From Cloeon dipterum (lineage: Eukaryota > Arthropoda > Insecta > Ephemeroptera > Baetidae), in the NCBI RefSeq assembly GCF_949628265.1, contig NC_088786.1:25503681-25567680 (forward strand): 64,000 bases of DNA, written 5' to 3'. Shown here in pieces: positions 1 through 12,616 of this stretch. How positions within the stretch are numbered: position 1 is the first letter of the stretch; every line of letters starts with the position of its first letter. Both the position numbers and the translations under genes were made by a program. The notes below the pieces were generated by a model. That model had not been told where the DNA came from and made no database searches. It saw only the letters and a list, made by a program, of their open reading frames with translations.

Positions 1-1306
1 ACGGAAGGGGGGAAACGTAACTTTGCAGACAACGCTCGCTCATTATGCAGGAATATCGAATCGGGGCGTTGGAGGGAGAAAAAGTCTCGACTCGATTCTT
101 TATGGCAAAATGTGTGACGGAGCCGAAAAAAAAGAGGAAGAAAAATACGCGAGCACAGAGGTGCTAGCACGAAAGGCTGGCTCTCATTAAGTTATATTGA
201 GTGGCGGCAGCTCGGAGCCGATCCCCAACGGGGGGCGTTTGATTGGATCCAGAGGGTGTCCATCGTGTGTGATTTGCAGCACCCCCAGGAGCCGGCCCCA
301 GACCTGTCCCCACGCAAGGCAGCGTTATCGCTCAATGTGACTGTGTACCATTTGCAGGGTATCCTCTGGCAATCCAGCGTTAAGAACTGCGAGTGGTGCG
401 GACGGCGGTGCAGGTCGCTTTCTATTTGCTTTAGTTTCAGCAGACAACATTTGGAATGCGTTATCTGAGCTCTGGTGGATTACTGGGGTGGATTCAGAGT
501 TGGGCAATGCAATGTCAGCAGCTGATGCAGTCTTTTAATTGGCGGGGTGAGAGTGAGTGAGTGTTACATGCAGAGTTTTTCGACACAGCCAAGCGGCACA
601 CCAATTTTTTGTTCAAGCAGCGTCCCATTCCGTAGCCATCCAGCAGACAAAGCAGCGCAAGCAAACAAACACAAGAGAACTCGGTGTAGAAAGCTTTATT
701 ATTTCGGCGGGGTCAGAAATAGAGAGAGCCCTGCGATTCAAATGAGACCGTCGGCCAAAATTCTGATGCTGACGCACACTTTTCACTCCGGCGCGGGAGG
801 GCGATTTGTCATTGAGCCTGAATTACTTTGCATGTAAAATGGATACTTTTTGTGCTGAGCTTGTTGTTTTTGCGTCGACTGCGAAAAACTTGCTACAACA
901 TAATACATTCAGCGGATTCGGTGAGGGCGATTCTGGTTTTTAGATTCGAGTGTTTATAAAGTCCGTTTCAATTTTTCATGCGGCGGGCGTTTTACCAGCA
1001 CCAGCAAAGTCATAATTTTGTCACGTGGGTCTCATTTAAATCTGGCGATCAGGGCCAAGAAAATGCTCATCTGTGAAGTGAAATCATCAGATAAAGTAGT
1101 CAGAGCAAACTGAAACCATAAGGAAACCATACAAATGTAAGAGACCCCTTCCCTACTTAAATATGTACGGTTGGTTCAAGTCGCATGCAAAAGAAGTATA
1201 AGATATTCTCATCCCATTAGACAGGCATTCACTTTTGTTGATAAGTAAGTTAGTCATTGATTGCGTTAGTCGTTCGATTAGTCGGTGAAGAATGCAAAAA
1301 TCTTAC
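1..1306. other. Intron of mbl at left edge, no coding signal
   Basis: By the mbl gene model this is the intron downstream of the exon ending at 1307. I searched it for the second CCCH finger pair and did not find it. Short open frames here are not conserved with anything I recognise. Confidence 0.6.
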
Positions 1307-3840
1307 CTCAAGACGATCTGATCGAGCTATTTTTTGATGACCAGTGACGCCCTGAGGCATGACTGCCAACTGTGAGGCAGAGTTATCAGCAGGTATTACG
1401 GGAAGTAGTCCAGTGGGGACTGAGGAACCTGGTGTATAAAAAGGGGAGAAGGAACCTGCAGCAGCCACCTGAGCAGGGATACCCAGGAAGGGAGCATTAC
1501 CAGCCTACACAAGTAAAAAAGAAAACATTCAATTAAAAGTCAGCACTACACAAACCATTCCGGTGAATTGAAAAAAGGAGAATGAAAAAACAGCATGTCA
1601 GCGTCGGTACTGAGAGAGGGAGAGTGCAAAACGATTCTTACCACGGCTGAGGCAGGCATTTGCCCCGGCACCAGGGTCTGTCCTGGGGCCAGCCCCATTT
1701 GCTGCATCAAGGCGTTCTTCAGCGCCAGGTGATTGCGCCCGTTTATCAGCAGTTGGTCCTTCAGGTGCTGCGGAGGGTGGAAATACTTGCAGGGAGGCTT
1801 TTCTCGGTTGCATCGGCCCTGCGGCAAAGAGAACAAGTTCGGTCACAAGGTCTGGCGGTTGAAAATCGATCAGCTTGTTGTAAAACGGGTACAGAAAAAA
1901 CCATTTTATTGATTGCTACTGGGCCACGATCTTTCGAGTCTTTCAAAACAATAACGCCGCGTATTCTGTTTGCTGTGTAAACGCAATCGCTGCTGATAGC
2001 GCAAATCAAACAGCGGCCGCCCCCTCCCCCACGCGCGGCGCACAACTTTTGCCCACTTTTCCTCGCAGCGGGTTTCGCTCCGCTCTCCTCTCGCACGGGG
2101 TTTTGTATTTATTCGGGCCTCCCGATATGGCCGTGTGTCATTTCTAAGGGTCCCACCAAGAATAACTTTGTACGCCGCGAAGCCTTAGACATGAGAGAGA
2201 GGGCTTATGTATTTTAATAAAATGTAGCTCGCTGCTGCCACCGCTGGCTCGACGCTCGCCTGCCAGGTGTACTCGGCAGTAATGAATGTGGAAGGCGAAT
2301 TAATAAAACAGCATTTCTAGGAGGCCGAGGCACTTCAAAAGGCCGTTCGTCTTGTCCTTTGCAACCGACTGCCTGCCAGAGATGTGTGAAAGAGTGCGTG
2401 CGTGGCCGGTGAATTAAATAAAAAGCTTACTAACACCGCCACCACCGCGCACATCTAAATTAATTTTAGCCCGCTAAGGGGCCGGCGTCCGCTTCCTCCC
2501 GACCGACTGGTCCATTCAAACTTTCGACTTGGCCCTCGCTCCGACACAGTGATTAACGCGTAATTTTTTCGCAGCACGTGTCACCGCGGATAAAACCTTT
2601 GACAGCGACGGCTCTTAAGTCATTGTTAAAATTAATATGCGAGCTCGGAATAGCAGCAGTGATGACGCCGGAGCCGATTTTACGGAAACGAATGCTAACG
2701 GCTCGAGGAATTTTTCCAGCTAGTCAATTTATCTCCTCAACGTTTCCGACGCCATTTATTTTCAAAGTCGCGAAACGAGCAGTTTATTTTCGCAGAAAGG
2801 TACGAAGGCAATTTAGGCATGTTTTAGGACCAACCCCGGCGACCTCTAATTTAATTTAGCTTCCAGAGTGCATAAACCAGATTGGAAGTTTGAAGGAGAA
2901 AAGCTGCTGACGTGAGAACGACTATACACAATTTCAGCTCATTCCGATTTTGAACAATGATGGAAGCACTCTTGGTACGTGATTACACGACTCTGTGGTC
3001 ACGAAGGTTTCGCTACTCGACCTCAAAAAGCGGTTAGCGGTCCCTCTCCTTGTGCCAAAATCCAGCGGAGCGATCGCAGGCAGTCGATGGCTTGGAAACC
3101 GATTTTGCAATTTTTGCGCGATGGGAACGACGAGTCGGCCCCGAAAAACCGCCCCGGCTCTTTCTCGCTCCTTCCACCGTACGCATACAAATTTTTGCGG
3201 CCGAGCGAAAACCGCGACAAGGCAGTAGACAATGCTCGCGAGCTGCCTGCCGCTGCTGGTGCACGAGAGCGAGAGACACTTCTCCTCCGCCCGGCGTATT
3301 GAGTACATAAAAGGAAAGTTGTCCGCGAGTAAGGCAATCGGCTTTTTTCTACAAAATTGCAATGCACCGGCCGGCGTCGGTGCTGCCATAACGAACACGT
3401 ACGAGTTTGCATCGCGCGCGAGACAAAAAGAGTGAGAGAGTGGAACCGGTTCTCGCGGGCCGTCCAGCCAACCTGTTTCTTGCGCTCGCTTGGTTTTGTT
3501 TTACTGCTCTGGCCGCCCGAAGAGCATCAGCAACCTATGCGGTCGCGCGGTGGTCTCGGCCTCTCCACGGTTCGACTGCAGAGAGGAGGATGGCGGGAGG
3601 CCGGCAATAAAGAGATGACTCTAATGAGCGCGGGCGGGCGGGCGGATGACTCACCTTGATTGAATCGTAGCAAGCGGTGACGCGCCCGTTCTGGACCTCG
3701 ACGTTGGCAGGGGGGTGTGCGAACTTGCATTCGGTGTCCGGCCTTGAACACTTGTTCCGCTGGAACTCACGGCACACTTCCAGCTGCAGCCACCTCGAGT
3801 CTTTACCGTTGAGGAGATTGTTCATGTTGACCATCGCCAT
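1307..3840 (-). CDS. mbl: Muscleblind, N-terminal part (first CCCH zinc-finger pair), 3 exons, gene continues off left edge
   Basis: RNA-binding splicing regulator that recognises YGCY motifs in pre-mRNA. Exons in transcript order are 3655-3840 (62 codons, start at 3840), 1642-1818 (59 codons) and 1307-1504 (66 codons), all phase 0 with GT-AG borders. The start codon has a good context (AAACATGG), and another ATG follows two codons later. The first zinc finger is C23-X7-C31-X6-C38-X3-H42. The second is C57-X7-C65-X6-C72-X3-H76, split by the first intron at Lys62. The third exon ends in RSDRLE, which in fly Mbl is followed directly by the second finger pair; that exon is not in the window, so 187 residues are visible and the gene is partial. 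Upstream 5' UTR exons were not identified. Identity is near certain from the finger spacing and the [20 protein letters not shown] block. Confidence 0.95.
1819..3654 (-). other. First coding intron of mbl (1836 nt)
   Basis: The intron lies between the start-codon exon and the exon beginning GRCNREKPP. Its donor is a strong GTGAGT (minus strand, 3654 downward) and its acceptor is a pyrimidine tract ending TTTGCCGCAG. It is rich in GC and CpG around 1990-2100 and 3020-3650. Long overlapping frames at about 2930-3430 on both strands come from GC content and show no known domain. Confidence 0.75.
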
Positions 3841-5930
3841 GTTTGTTCGGGTTGTCCAAGTTGTCTTGACACAAACAACAACTGAGTTCTCGCGCACAGA
3901 GCAGTTTCGTCACGCGCGGCTGATTGTGTTCGTCTTCTTGAGGTTCGCGCTCCGGCTTTTTAGGACTCGGAGTTGCAGCGTTTGTAACAAATACTTATAA
4001 AAACTCGCATGGCTTGCTTAAAAATTTAAAAAATGCAGCTTATACAGAAAAGTCATCACAATACAAAAATTGTTGTTTGTATATGCAAAATAGATATCGG
4101 GAAAACTAAGATTATCACAATACTAGTGGAAATACATTCCCGCCTTGTTTCAGAGTTGGTTTGAGTTGTGTGAGTGTCCTTGGTTTTCTTTCTTCTTTTC
4201 TTTACTTCTTCTCTTCTTCTTGTAGTTGGCGATTATTATTTAAACGAGATGCTGATTGCTGTAGTGTTTAGAATGGGCATTCTTTTTCGCTGACCATTTA
4301 TGGAGCTCAAATTCAGGCACAAATCCACCTCATAGAGGACATTGACTAGTTTTCATGTGTTTATAAGAAAAATCATGGCTTCTCACAAGAAAGATTTGGC
4401 CAACCTTTCCTTATCACAAAAAACAGGTGCTGCTGCTGCTGCTGGCAATTTCGCTGAGATGGCTTTCTGGCTGGCGGGCGAAGCTTCTTCAGTGGTTGTG
4501 GACCTTCTTGGGCAAACCCAGATTTGTGGCATGGCACGGCAACCAAAGTTTCCTGAAACAAAAACCACACTCCATTAGGTCCTGCGTCGTTTGTTTTGAG
4601 TTATTTCGGTGGCGACGGGCCGTTGGCTGCCGCACCGATGGCCCCGCGCTTCGAGCGAACGATATACCTGCGTGTCACAACACCGGCTCTCGTCACCGAT
4701 TTACGGCCAATAAAGCGGCAACGACACAATAAAAACGGTGCATCCCGTCGTAAGGCGCAAATTGAAATGAGTCTCGGGCGATAAATCACGCGGATCCGCG
4801 ATCGGGACAAATTGCGCGCGGCGTGCGGCGCGTGGCGTGAAATTTTTGCTCGCGAGCCGCCTAACGAGCGACGGGACCGAGGCAGCAATGAGACGAGGAA
4901 GACGCCGCGAGAGAGTGAGAGAGCGGCGCGCGCTATTTTCGACTCATGCGTATTAATATTCTATTTCCATAACGTTACGTCGGGAATCTTTGGCACACGA
5001 GCGTATTTTTAATACTTTCAAAAATATTCATCCCAATTTTAAACGGCCGCCCTGCGTTCAATGAGCGACTTGACATCAGATCTCCGTGCGGCTTACTCAT
5101 CGCGATACCGATGAAGACTTCTTCAAAATGGTCTCGCAAATAGACACTGTGGGATCGCACACTCGGCCGCAAATCTAGTAATTGGCGATAAATATCACTT
5201 GGATTCGCCTCAGCGGATGTTTTGACATGTGGAAAATAAACATTGAGGTCTTATTTCATGATTTTTATTCATGGCTACTGAATTGTAAGAAACATTTCTA
5301 AACGCACGGCGGATTTATTTGTCGCTGAGTTACAAAAACATTACTTTTGCAAAAAGAGAATTCGAAATTTCAATTGTGGGTGATTGCTCAGCTTCTTCAG
5401 AGATTTAATTTGCTCAAAATATCATTTGATGCAAAATCAAAAATAATTTTGAATCATAATTAATTTTTAATTCTCGTGCACATCAGAGACGCTGCATGGG
5501 CAACGCCATCCTGGTAGTCTGGAATATTTATCACTCTCAGAACTGAGCAAGAGATCTCTATTTAAAATACAATGTTTTTTCTAGCAAAAACAATTCAACG
5601 CAGGGAGCTGCTCTTAAATGTAAACACCACGGATTAGAAAAAATCTCAATGAATGCTAAGATGCAAATTCCGAAAGGGCCAAGGGAAGAATTAGCGTTTG
5701 AAGGGCATGCTTTCCGTGAGATAATGTGAAGTTTCCTGCGAAATTGGGTCTCTAATGCCGCAGATTCTAAAAGCACCCGACCGAAATCTCCGCCCACCGG
5801 AATAGCCGGTTTTTCAGAATAATTTGTATTGGCGTGCTCGCCCGAATATGGTCAATTTGCCTCCATGGCTGGCTGTCAAATCGATATGCGCACTTCATGT
5901 ACACGCTATACGTGTGTTCATATACATGCA

Positions 5931-5952
5931 CATGTATATATATGTATATATC
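5931..5952. repeat. AT-rich microsatellite (TATA/TGTATA)
   Basis: Short alternating purine-pyrimidine tract of the ATGTATATATAT type, immediately after a run of TGTACA-like words. Confidence 0.7.
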
Positions 5953-6137
5953 TAATAAAAGTACATATGTTACGTGAGCTCTCTTCCTATTTCCCTTTTC
6001 GGTTTGTTAGCTCGCCAGTCAGACTGGCGCCGGACAATCGATGCGAATCAATCCACTCAAAATTCTGTCGATCCGATTTCGTATTGAAATGAGGAGAAAT
6101 TGTTGCTGTCGCGCCAGAAAAACATTGGCTGCGATTC

Positions 6138-6154
6138 TTTATTTATTTATTTAT
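6138..6154. repeat. (TTTA)n microsatellite
   Basis: About four tandem copies of the tetranucleotide TTTA. Confidence 0.75.
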
Positions 6155-7749
6155 GCCACGGATTCCTCGCTCGAGCAAAAGAGTCGCAAGCAAAGCGGCG
6201 AGATGCTCTGAATAATTAGCGAGTGCTGAAAGGTAATCGATTCACCAGACACGATGTGGCAAAATCAGATACCATCCCGTCAGGCCACTTGACACCAAAC
6301 ATGGAAGTGTCACGCGAAAGATTGCTTTACAAATTTCACAGGGTTGCTTTATGAGCGCTGCGAATCATTTCTAGCTCGTGCAGTTAGGTAACAGCTAGCT
6401 CTATGGACGAGTAATTACAAGTTATTAAATTTTCCCTTCATTACCGTGCTCCACTTTGCATGCGCAATCTTTTGAATAATCATCTTTACTGCAGTCTTAA
6501 CGAGGCAATGCTTATTCAAATTTGGCGCACCTGCATTATTCTGGGTGCGCGGACATGCATTGCGCCACTGCTTTACTCAACCCGTGCGGCAATGATTAAT
6601 TGAGAAAGCATCTCTTTAGATAGCAGTGATAAGAGCAATGGACAATTGAATATCGAAATCAGCCACAGTAAATTTAGGATTTACCTGCAGCCGATCTTTA
6701 TTACACAATAACAGCTAACAATAAGTGCTAATTGTTTGCGTTGCCTTGTGTCATTGTTTATTTTGTAGACCACTTTAAAGGCGGGCCAATGTTTCCTATT
6801 GCAATGCAAATATCATTTTGTAAACTCCCAAATTGAAAGTTTAATTGTATTTATGTTGTGAGATATATCATTTTTGACGTAAAAAGTTTACCCTGAGGTG
6901 TTTTTCGTTTTTCCTCCAAACGATATAAACTGCTACATTTTAGTGGTTGAAAATTTAAGTGAATTGTTAACCTGAGTGCGGTAAAAGCGTTTTTAGAGTC
7001 ACTTTTGGGGCCAACGGCGCATTTAATAATTTGCCTCAATCTCACTTCCAAAACGATGGGTGGCGGCTAACCGCGTGGCCCTAAATTCGTTCTCTGTACG
7101 GTGCGGCCACGACCCTTAATCTCCAAACTACGTGACGCGTTTTGCGGCGAAATTTTCTACTGTGTTCGTCGTAGAAAATGGTGGCAGCCAGTGGGAATGA
7201 ATAATAAAAAAGGCAATCCGAGAATAGAAAATAGAGGAAAGGGTCGTGAAACAGAAATTGTATAATAACCGGACAATTTCAGTTGTAACGAGCAAACCGA
7301 GCAAGGAAATGGGAGAGTCAGCCAGTAACTCGAACCGGGCGAGTGAGTGAGCACCGCTGCGGCCGAAAACGCCCCTCCGCGAGTCTGCTGGTTAAATAAA
7401 CCACGAGGCGCGGCAGCGGCGGCGGCGAAAAGTGTCGATGGATTGCGCGCAAGCCGGTTGGCTGCTGGAGAACGCAAAACTTTACTGGCAGACTTCCGAG
7501 CCAGCAGCCAGCGTGACGAGAGCAAAATCAATTTTTCTAATTACCCGCAATGGAGAAAGAGCTGCAGCCCCCTTTTGTCCTCGTCCGTCGGCGAACAACA
7601 CGAAATAATTAATTTGATTTCAAAGCAATAAAACGCGATCGATCCGGGTGCCGACTGCGGGGGCCAGCCTGGCGCCGAGCACACGAGGAAATATGGCTGG
7701 CAAGACGCTCTCGTGCATGTGTGAGAGAGCGAACTACGAACCAACCCTG

Positions 7750-7768
7750 CTGGCTGGCTGGCTGGCTG
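7750..7768. repeat. (CTGG)n microsatellite
   Basis: Four to five tandem CTGG units in a GC-rich block. The same unit recurs at 12577-12597. Confidence 0.8.
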
Positions 7769-9506
7769 ACTGTCGGCCAACCGGCAGCGCTGGCTGGCTA
7801 TGGCTAGACTCGTAGATAATTTTTCCGGTCGAATTAGGCAGGCGAGCGAGGAAAGCAATGCGCGCCAAAGTGGCGCTGCCGAGCTTCTAGCACATTATCG
7901 CCGGAAGTTTCGGGTCGTCGCTTGTCAGTGTGTTTACCAGCAACGGCTGTAGTGTCGAACGGCTTGCTTTGACGGACGATAACACTTATTTTTCGGCCCA
8001 AGCAAAACCAAGCCGATCCAATTAAAAAGCGAGACGCGGTAAAAGCGTGCATGCTAGCCTGTCACTTGCTCCGGCCGTGTTCGCCTCTATTTACGGCGGC
8101 GCATTGCCGACGGCGTGCGGTTTTGACAGCGTTTTTTGTCGGCGTGAATTTCCGCTCGAAATGTTTGATTTACCCACCATACACGCTCTCCGCTGGTTAT
8201 TTTCGGACAAAGTTGCGGTCAGTTTAATTAGAAAGAACCGATGGCTCGTTTACTATCTTGTGACATTTTGCTCTTTATTTTAAACGCCTTTTTGGGATAA
8301 GAGAAGCAAGCCACTTTCAAGAGTTCTTAAAGCTCGCCAAGGACAGGAACTATATTTGTCTGCTGTTATGTTTAGCAGAGATATTTTTTAAATGAGTTCC
8401 TTTTCTATGGAGAAGTGTCTCTGTAAATGGACGGCTAAAAATGCAGGTCAAATTTACTGCTTTTATTTTTCTTTTGCGGTCGAACAAAGAGTGTAAACCT
8501 GATATTTGTGGTCGCCTTAAATCTCCGATCGAAGCAGGTTTGGATAATCGTTATTTTCCAATTTATTGAAAAAATGGCTGTGGACATTTACCAAGAACAA
8601 GATGAAAAACCCCGTGAAAATATCAACGTGCCAATAAGCTCTGGAGCTAAACAAAGAGATGCCCCTAAATGAGGATTGCCATTTGAGCAGCTTACTGTCA
8701 TGCAAAAAATAAACAATCCCTGAAGAAGCTAAGCGCCAACTCTCATTTAGAGCAACGCAAAAAGCAAATGGAGGCAAAAAGGCTTTCACCCAATTACTTT
8801 CCCTCTACCGGGAAGAATTACGGCTCCTCGTGCATATTCGCGCAATGCCCTCTTGGCGCGACCGAAACAGTTTTTGCCCCGTCCTCGTGGCAAGAAGAGG
8901 AGGGTAGGTTCTCGAGTGGTGATCGTTTTTCCTGTCGACGAGATCAGGCAGATTGCCATTGATTTAAGGAGGCGACAATCGCACTCAAGCACCTCTTCTT
9001 GCGCCCATCTGCATCTGCATATATATGAACCGTTCAAACACTGTCCTGGGAGCGGGCGCGATTAGATTAAGAGACTTAATTGGCAGATTGTGTTATGCGC
9101 GACGCTCAATTTCTCTCCGGGCGGCAGGCGGCGCGGCCATTAACTAATTAGACGGCGCGGCGCTCAAATATTGTATCATCTTTCAGGGGACGCGTCAAAA
9201 ACGTGTCCCTTTCTCGGGATGAAGCCATAAATATTATTTTTATTCCGAGTGGCAGCCAGCTTGAGGCTTGAGGGAGCAGGGACTGGAAGCGGCGAGGGAG
9301 GACGTGTGAGCCGCGATATTTACATTCATGCACCAGGTCGCTAGCTCAAAAACGCCATAAACTTTTCAAATTATACTACACAACTTTTATATTCGCTCGT
9401 CTTGCTCGCTCACTCGCTGGCCGGCCTGTGTGCAGTGCATAAAAATACGGCTTGGAAGCCATAATAGTTTGTTCAGACGCCAGAATACACAATGCGCGCG
9501 CGACTC

Positions 9507-9524
9507 CTTTCTTTCTTTCTTTCT
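9507..9524. repeat. (CTTT)n microsatellite
   Basis: Four tandem CTTT units, pyrimidine-only on the plus strand. Confidence 0.8.
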
Positions 9525-12500
9525 CTCCATCCACCGTCGTCGCCGCGTTGCTGTTTTGCTCGCCTACATTATGTGTGTGTTCTACTAGTGGTGCTGCCTT
9601 TTCTTCGACGCAGAGCACAATGCCACTCTCAAAAAATCTGGATTAAACGATTAATAATGCAGAAATCCGTTGCCTGCAATGCCGCAATGCCGCGAGTACT
9701 CGATGCCCGCGGAACGAAGCCAATGGACAATGAATCTGTGGGAAAATTGATCCATTTTATATATATCAAGACATGCGTGCTTTATAATTTGTGCACGCAG
9801 AACATTCCTCATGTGCCGCAGAGGTGTTAAAGAGCACGTCGTGTTTTTTATTGCATTAATAAAACCAAACGACAGCACTTTTGGAGCTGCGTCCTCATGT
9901 TCGCTGTTGTATAATGAAGCGAGTTAGCGAGCTTCTGATTGCGCAAACGTCGCCGAAATTTTCTGGTTAACCGCCACACCGTCGGCAGTGGAAACAGGAA
10001 AGGGCAATCGCGCCGTTTCCTAACAAAGCGATAACTTGCACACTATCAGTGGTGGTTCGTATGGTTTTCCGAACAGAAAAATGGAGTATTTTTAGAGCGA
10101 TAAGTTCACGTTGTTTCGTTCGGTGGCCAATGACATAATCTTGAAAAGGAAAACGATCAATTTCATCTGGGCGTAAATGCTACAGCTGGCACTTTTGATA
10201 AAAAAACAATCAGCTTCCGTCATGGATTCTAACCAGCAAACAAACTGGAAAAATACATATGAGTTAATCCCGGCATGGTTTAGTTGATCGCTAGTGAAAT
10301 GTTTACTAATTCAAATTCCGAATAGTAGGAGGGGATACAACACAAAACCTACAAAATTAGCATTAAGAATGACAAAAAAGATAGCCAAGAGACTGCGCTC
10401 ATAAAAAGTTTTGTATTTATTATTGATAAGGTTTACAACTGCTGCAGTACTAGCTATAAAAGGATTTCAACTTTTGATGTTTTTTGTGTGGAAATATTCG
10501 TGCCACTTGCTCCCTGGGTAGCCTACTTAAAGCATTTTTGTGTTAGAAAATCAGCATGGTATTAAGTCGCGAGCCGTGAAAGCTCTCGTCATTATTTTGC
10601 TGTTTATTTACAAGACGCATTATCATCTTCACTAAACAAAAATTTACTGCGACCATAGCAACCGTGGGTCCGAGCGAAAATTTCTCGAAACTCGACGTTC
10701 ATACGAAATAACTTGTGATCGTTTTTCATTTAGCGTTTGGAAGGCAGTACCACGCACACTGAGTCAAATTTCCTGTTCGAGTCTGCGAGGAAACGAGGTC
10801 ATATAAATTAATCATCTTCGAAAATCAGTCCCAAAGGAGGGAGCACATGCTAAGCTCGCCCTATCGCTGGCCGGAATGATAAAGCGCATTAAAAATTCCA
10901 GAGTTAATAATTTACGGCTGCGGCGACACGGCACTCTGTCGCTTGCTTCTAGAGAAATAAAGAGCGCAAGATAAATTGCGAAAATGAGCGCACACTTGAC
11001 CTTTCCACCTCGGCTGATAAGGAGGCAGCACTAACCAATGAACGCACACTGAAAACAAACTTCCATTACCCGGGTGAGCAATAAAAATGCGCTCACCCGC
11101 CCTGAAATTTGAGTAAATAATTCAAACCCCACAGGCCGCTGAGGCAGGACGGAATGTACATTTATGTGTGCGTGTGTGTGTATTTACGAATGCACACACG
11201 ACTCATACAGCAGGCTGTGTGTGTGGTGTACAAATTCATTCGTCGTCGTTGGCATTAAAATAATTGCGTCACGCATAAGCGCTTGCACCGACATCAAAAA
11301 CACGCGGCAGCAAAATTGGAGTCATATAAAGAGAGTGGCGGCAGCTTTTAATGCACTCGGCAGAATTTTTCTGAGGGTCGCGGCCGAGGGCGGAATTTCC
11401 AGGGGGAAACCGCAACCCGATGAGTGCGCGATACGTTGCGAAGAAAAATGTTGTTTTCCTGATCGTTGGTTAGCTTGGAAGTGTCATCCAGTTATTTATT
11501 GTAATTGGGAGGTTACGTCTCCATTTTGAGCTTGGCAAATATTCAGAATTGCACGCCACTGCCACTGCACATAAATTATGAACACCTGAAGCCCGAAGAG
11601 TTTAAAATTATTTCATGGCTCATGCGGTAATTTTAACGAGCGTGAATTGTACAACATTTTTGGAATTATATAAAAGAAACGACACTTCAAAATTGCAACT
11701 AAGTGATAAACATCAGACCTCAAGAGCAATCAGTCAGTTGCAACATCAACGCATCCGTTTCTCCGCCTTCATTGGAAACCAATGCCGAACAGCTTTACTT
11801 TTACGGCTGCGCGGCTGACGGCTAGTCCGTCATTTCCACAGTTGGAGAAAGCTGAAACCGTGCGACCTAAAATTTTCCAGCTGATGGGGCTTAAATAATA
11901 ATCAATTGCGCGTTTCAGAAAAATGTTTGAGTGAGAGAAAAGCGTGACACTATTTCAGAACGAAATGTATAAAATATTACAAGGAAGAAAGCGGTGTGGC
12001 CATTTTTTCGGAATTTTTATCCCGACCAAAAGTTGCGGAAGTGGTGAGATATTTTCACGATCGAATAGTCGTAGAAAGTAAAAGCGGTTAAATACGCCAT
12101 GGAGCGAAAACAAATTCGTGCTGCAATAAAAATAATTGTCTTACACTTTTTACGAATTCAAAATTCCAATTCCAATGGCAATCTAAAGAAGCAAACTCGA
12201 ATGAAATCGATGAGCAAATTGAAGGTTACGTCGCAAGGCGACATGATAAGAGGGAAAAGCGGCGTGTGCGAAAACAATTAGGAAATCCCCGACGTATGTC
12301 TGCGCGTGGGTGTGGGTGCTCCCCCGAAAGGCGTCGGGTGCACCCCTCGGCTCGTGGCAGTGGTTGGCAATTACCCGACCGTGCAGCGAGTGGCAGCGAA
12401 CGTGCCCTAGTGGATGCAGCGCTCTTTAAATGCACACGTCGCGAAAGGACCACTTGCATGCCATTAATTACGGGGCGGCAAAAAGGGCGAGAAACTCACA

Positions 12501-12576
12501 AGAAGTGAGGACGGCGGGCGACTGCTGCACTGGCGGTGCCGGTGCGCGCGACATTTGCAGCAGCGAAGCAAGAAGC

Positions 12577-12616
12577 GGCTGGCTGGCTGGCTGGCTAGCT
12601 GTGTGTGTGTGTGTGT
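12577..12616. repeat. Compound microsatellite (CTGG)n then (GT)n
   Basis: Five CTGG units (to 12597) are followed by about eight GT dinucleotides (12600-12616). No gene overlaps it. Confidence 0.85.

Noticed and set aside
2934-3398. 154-codon minus-strand open frame inside the mbl intron
   Set aside because: GC-rich DNA with overlapping long frames on both strands, no recognisable domain and no splice support.
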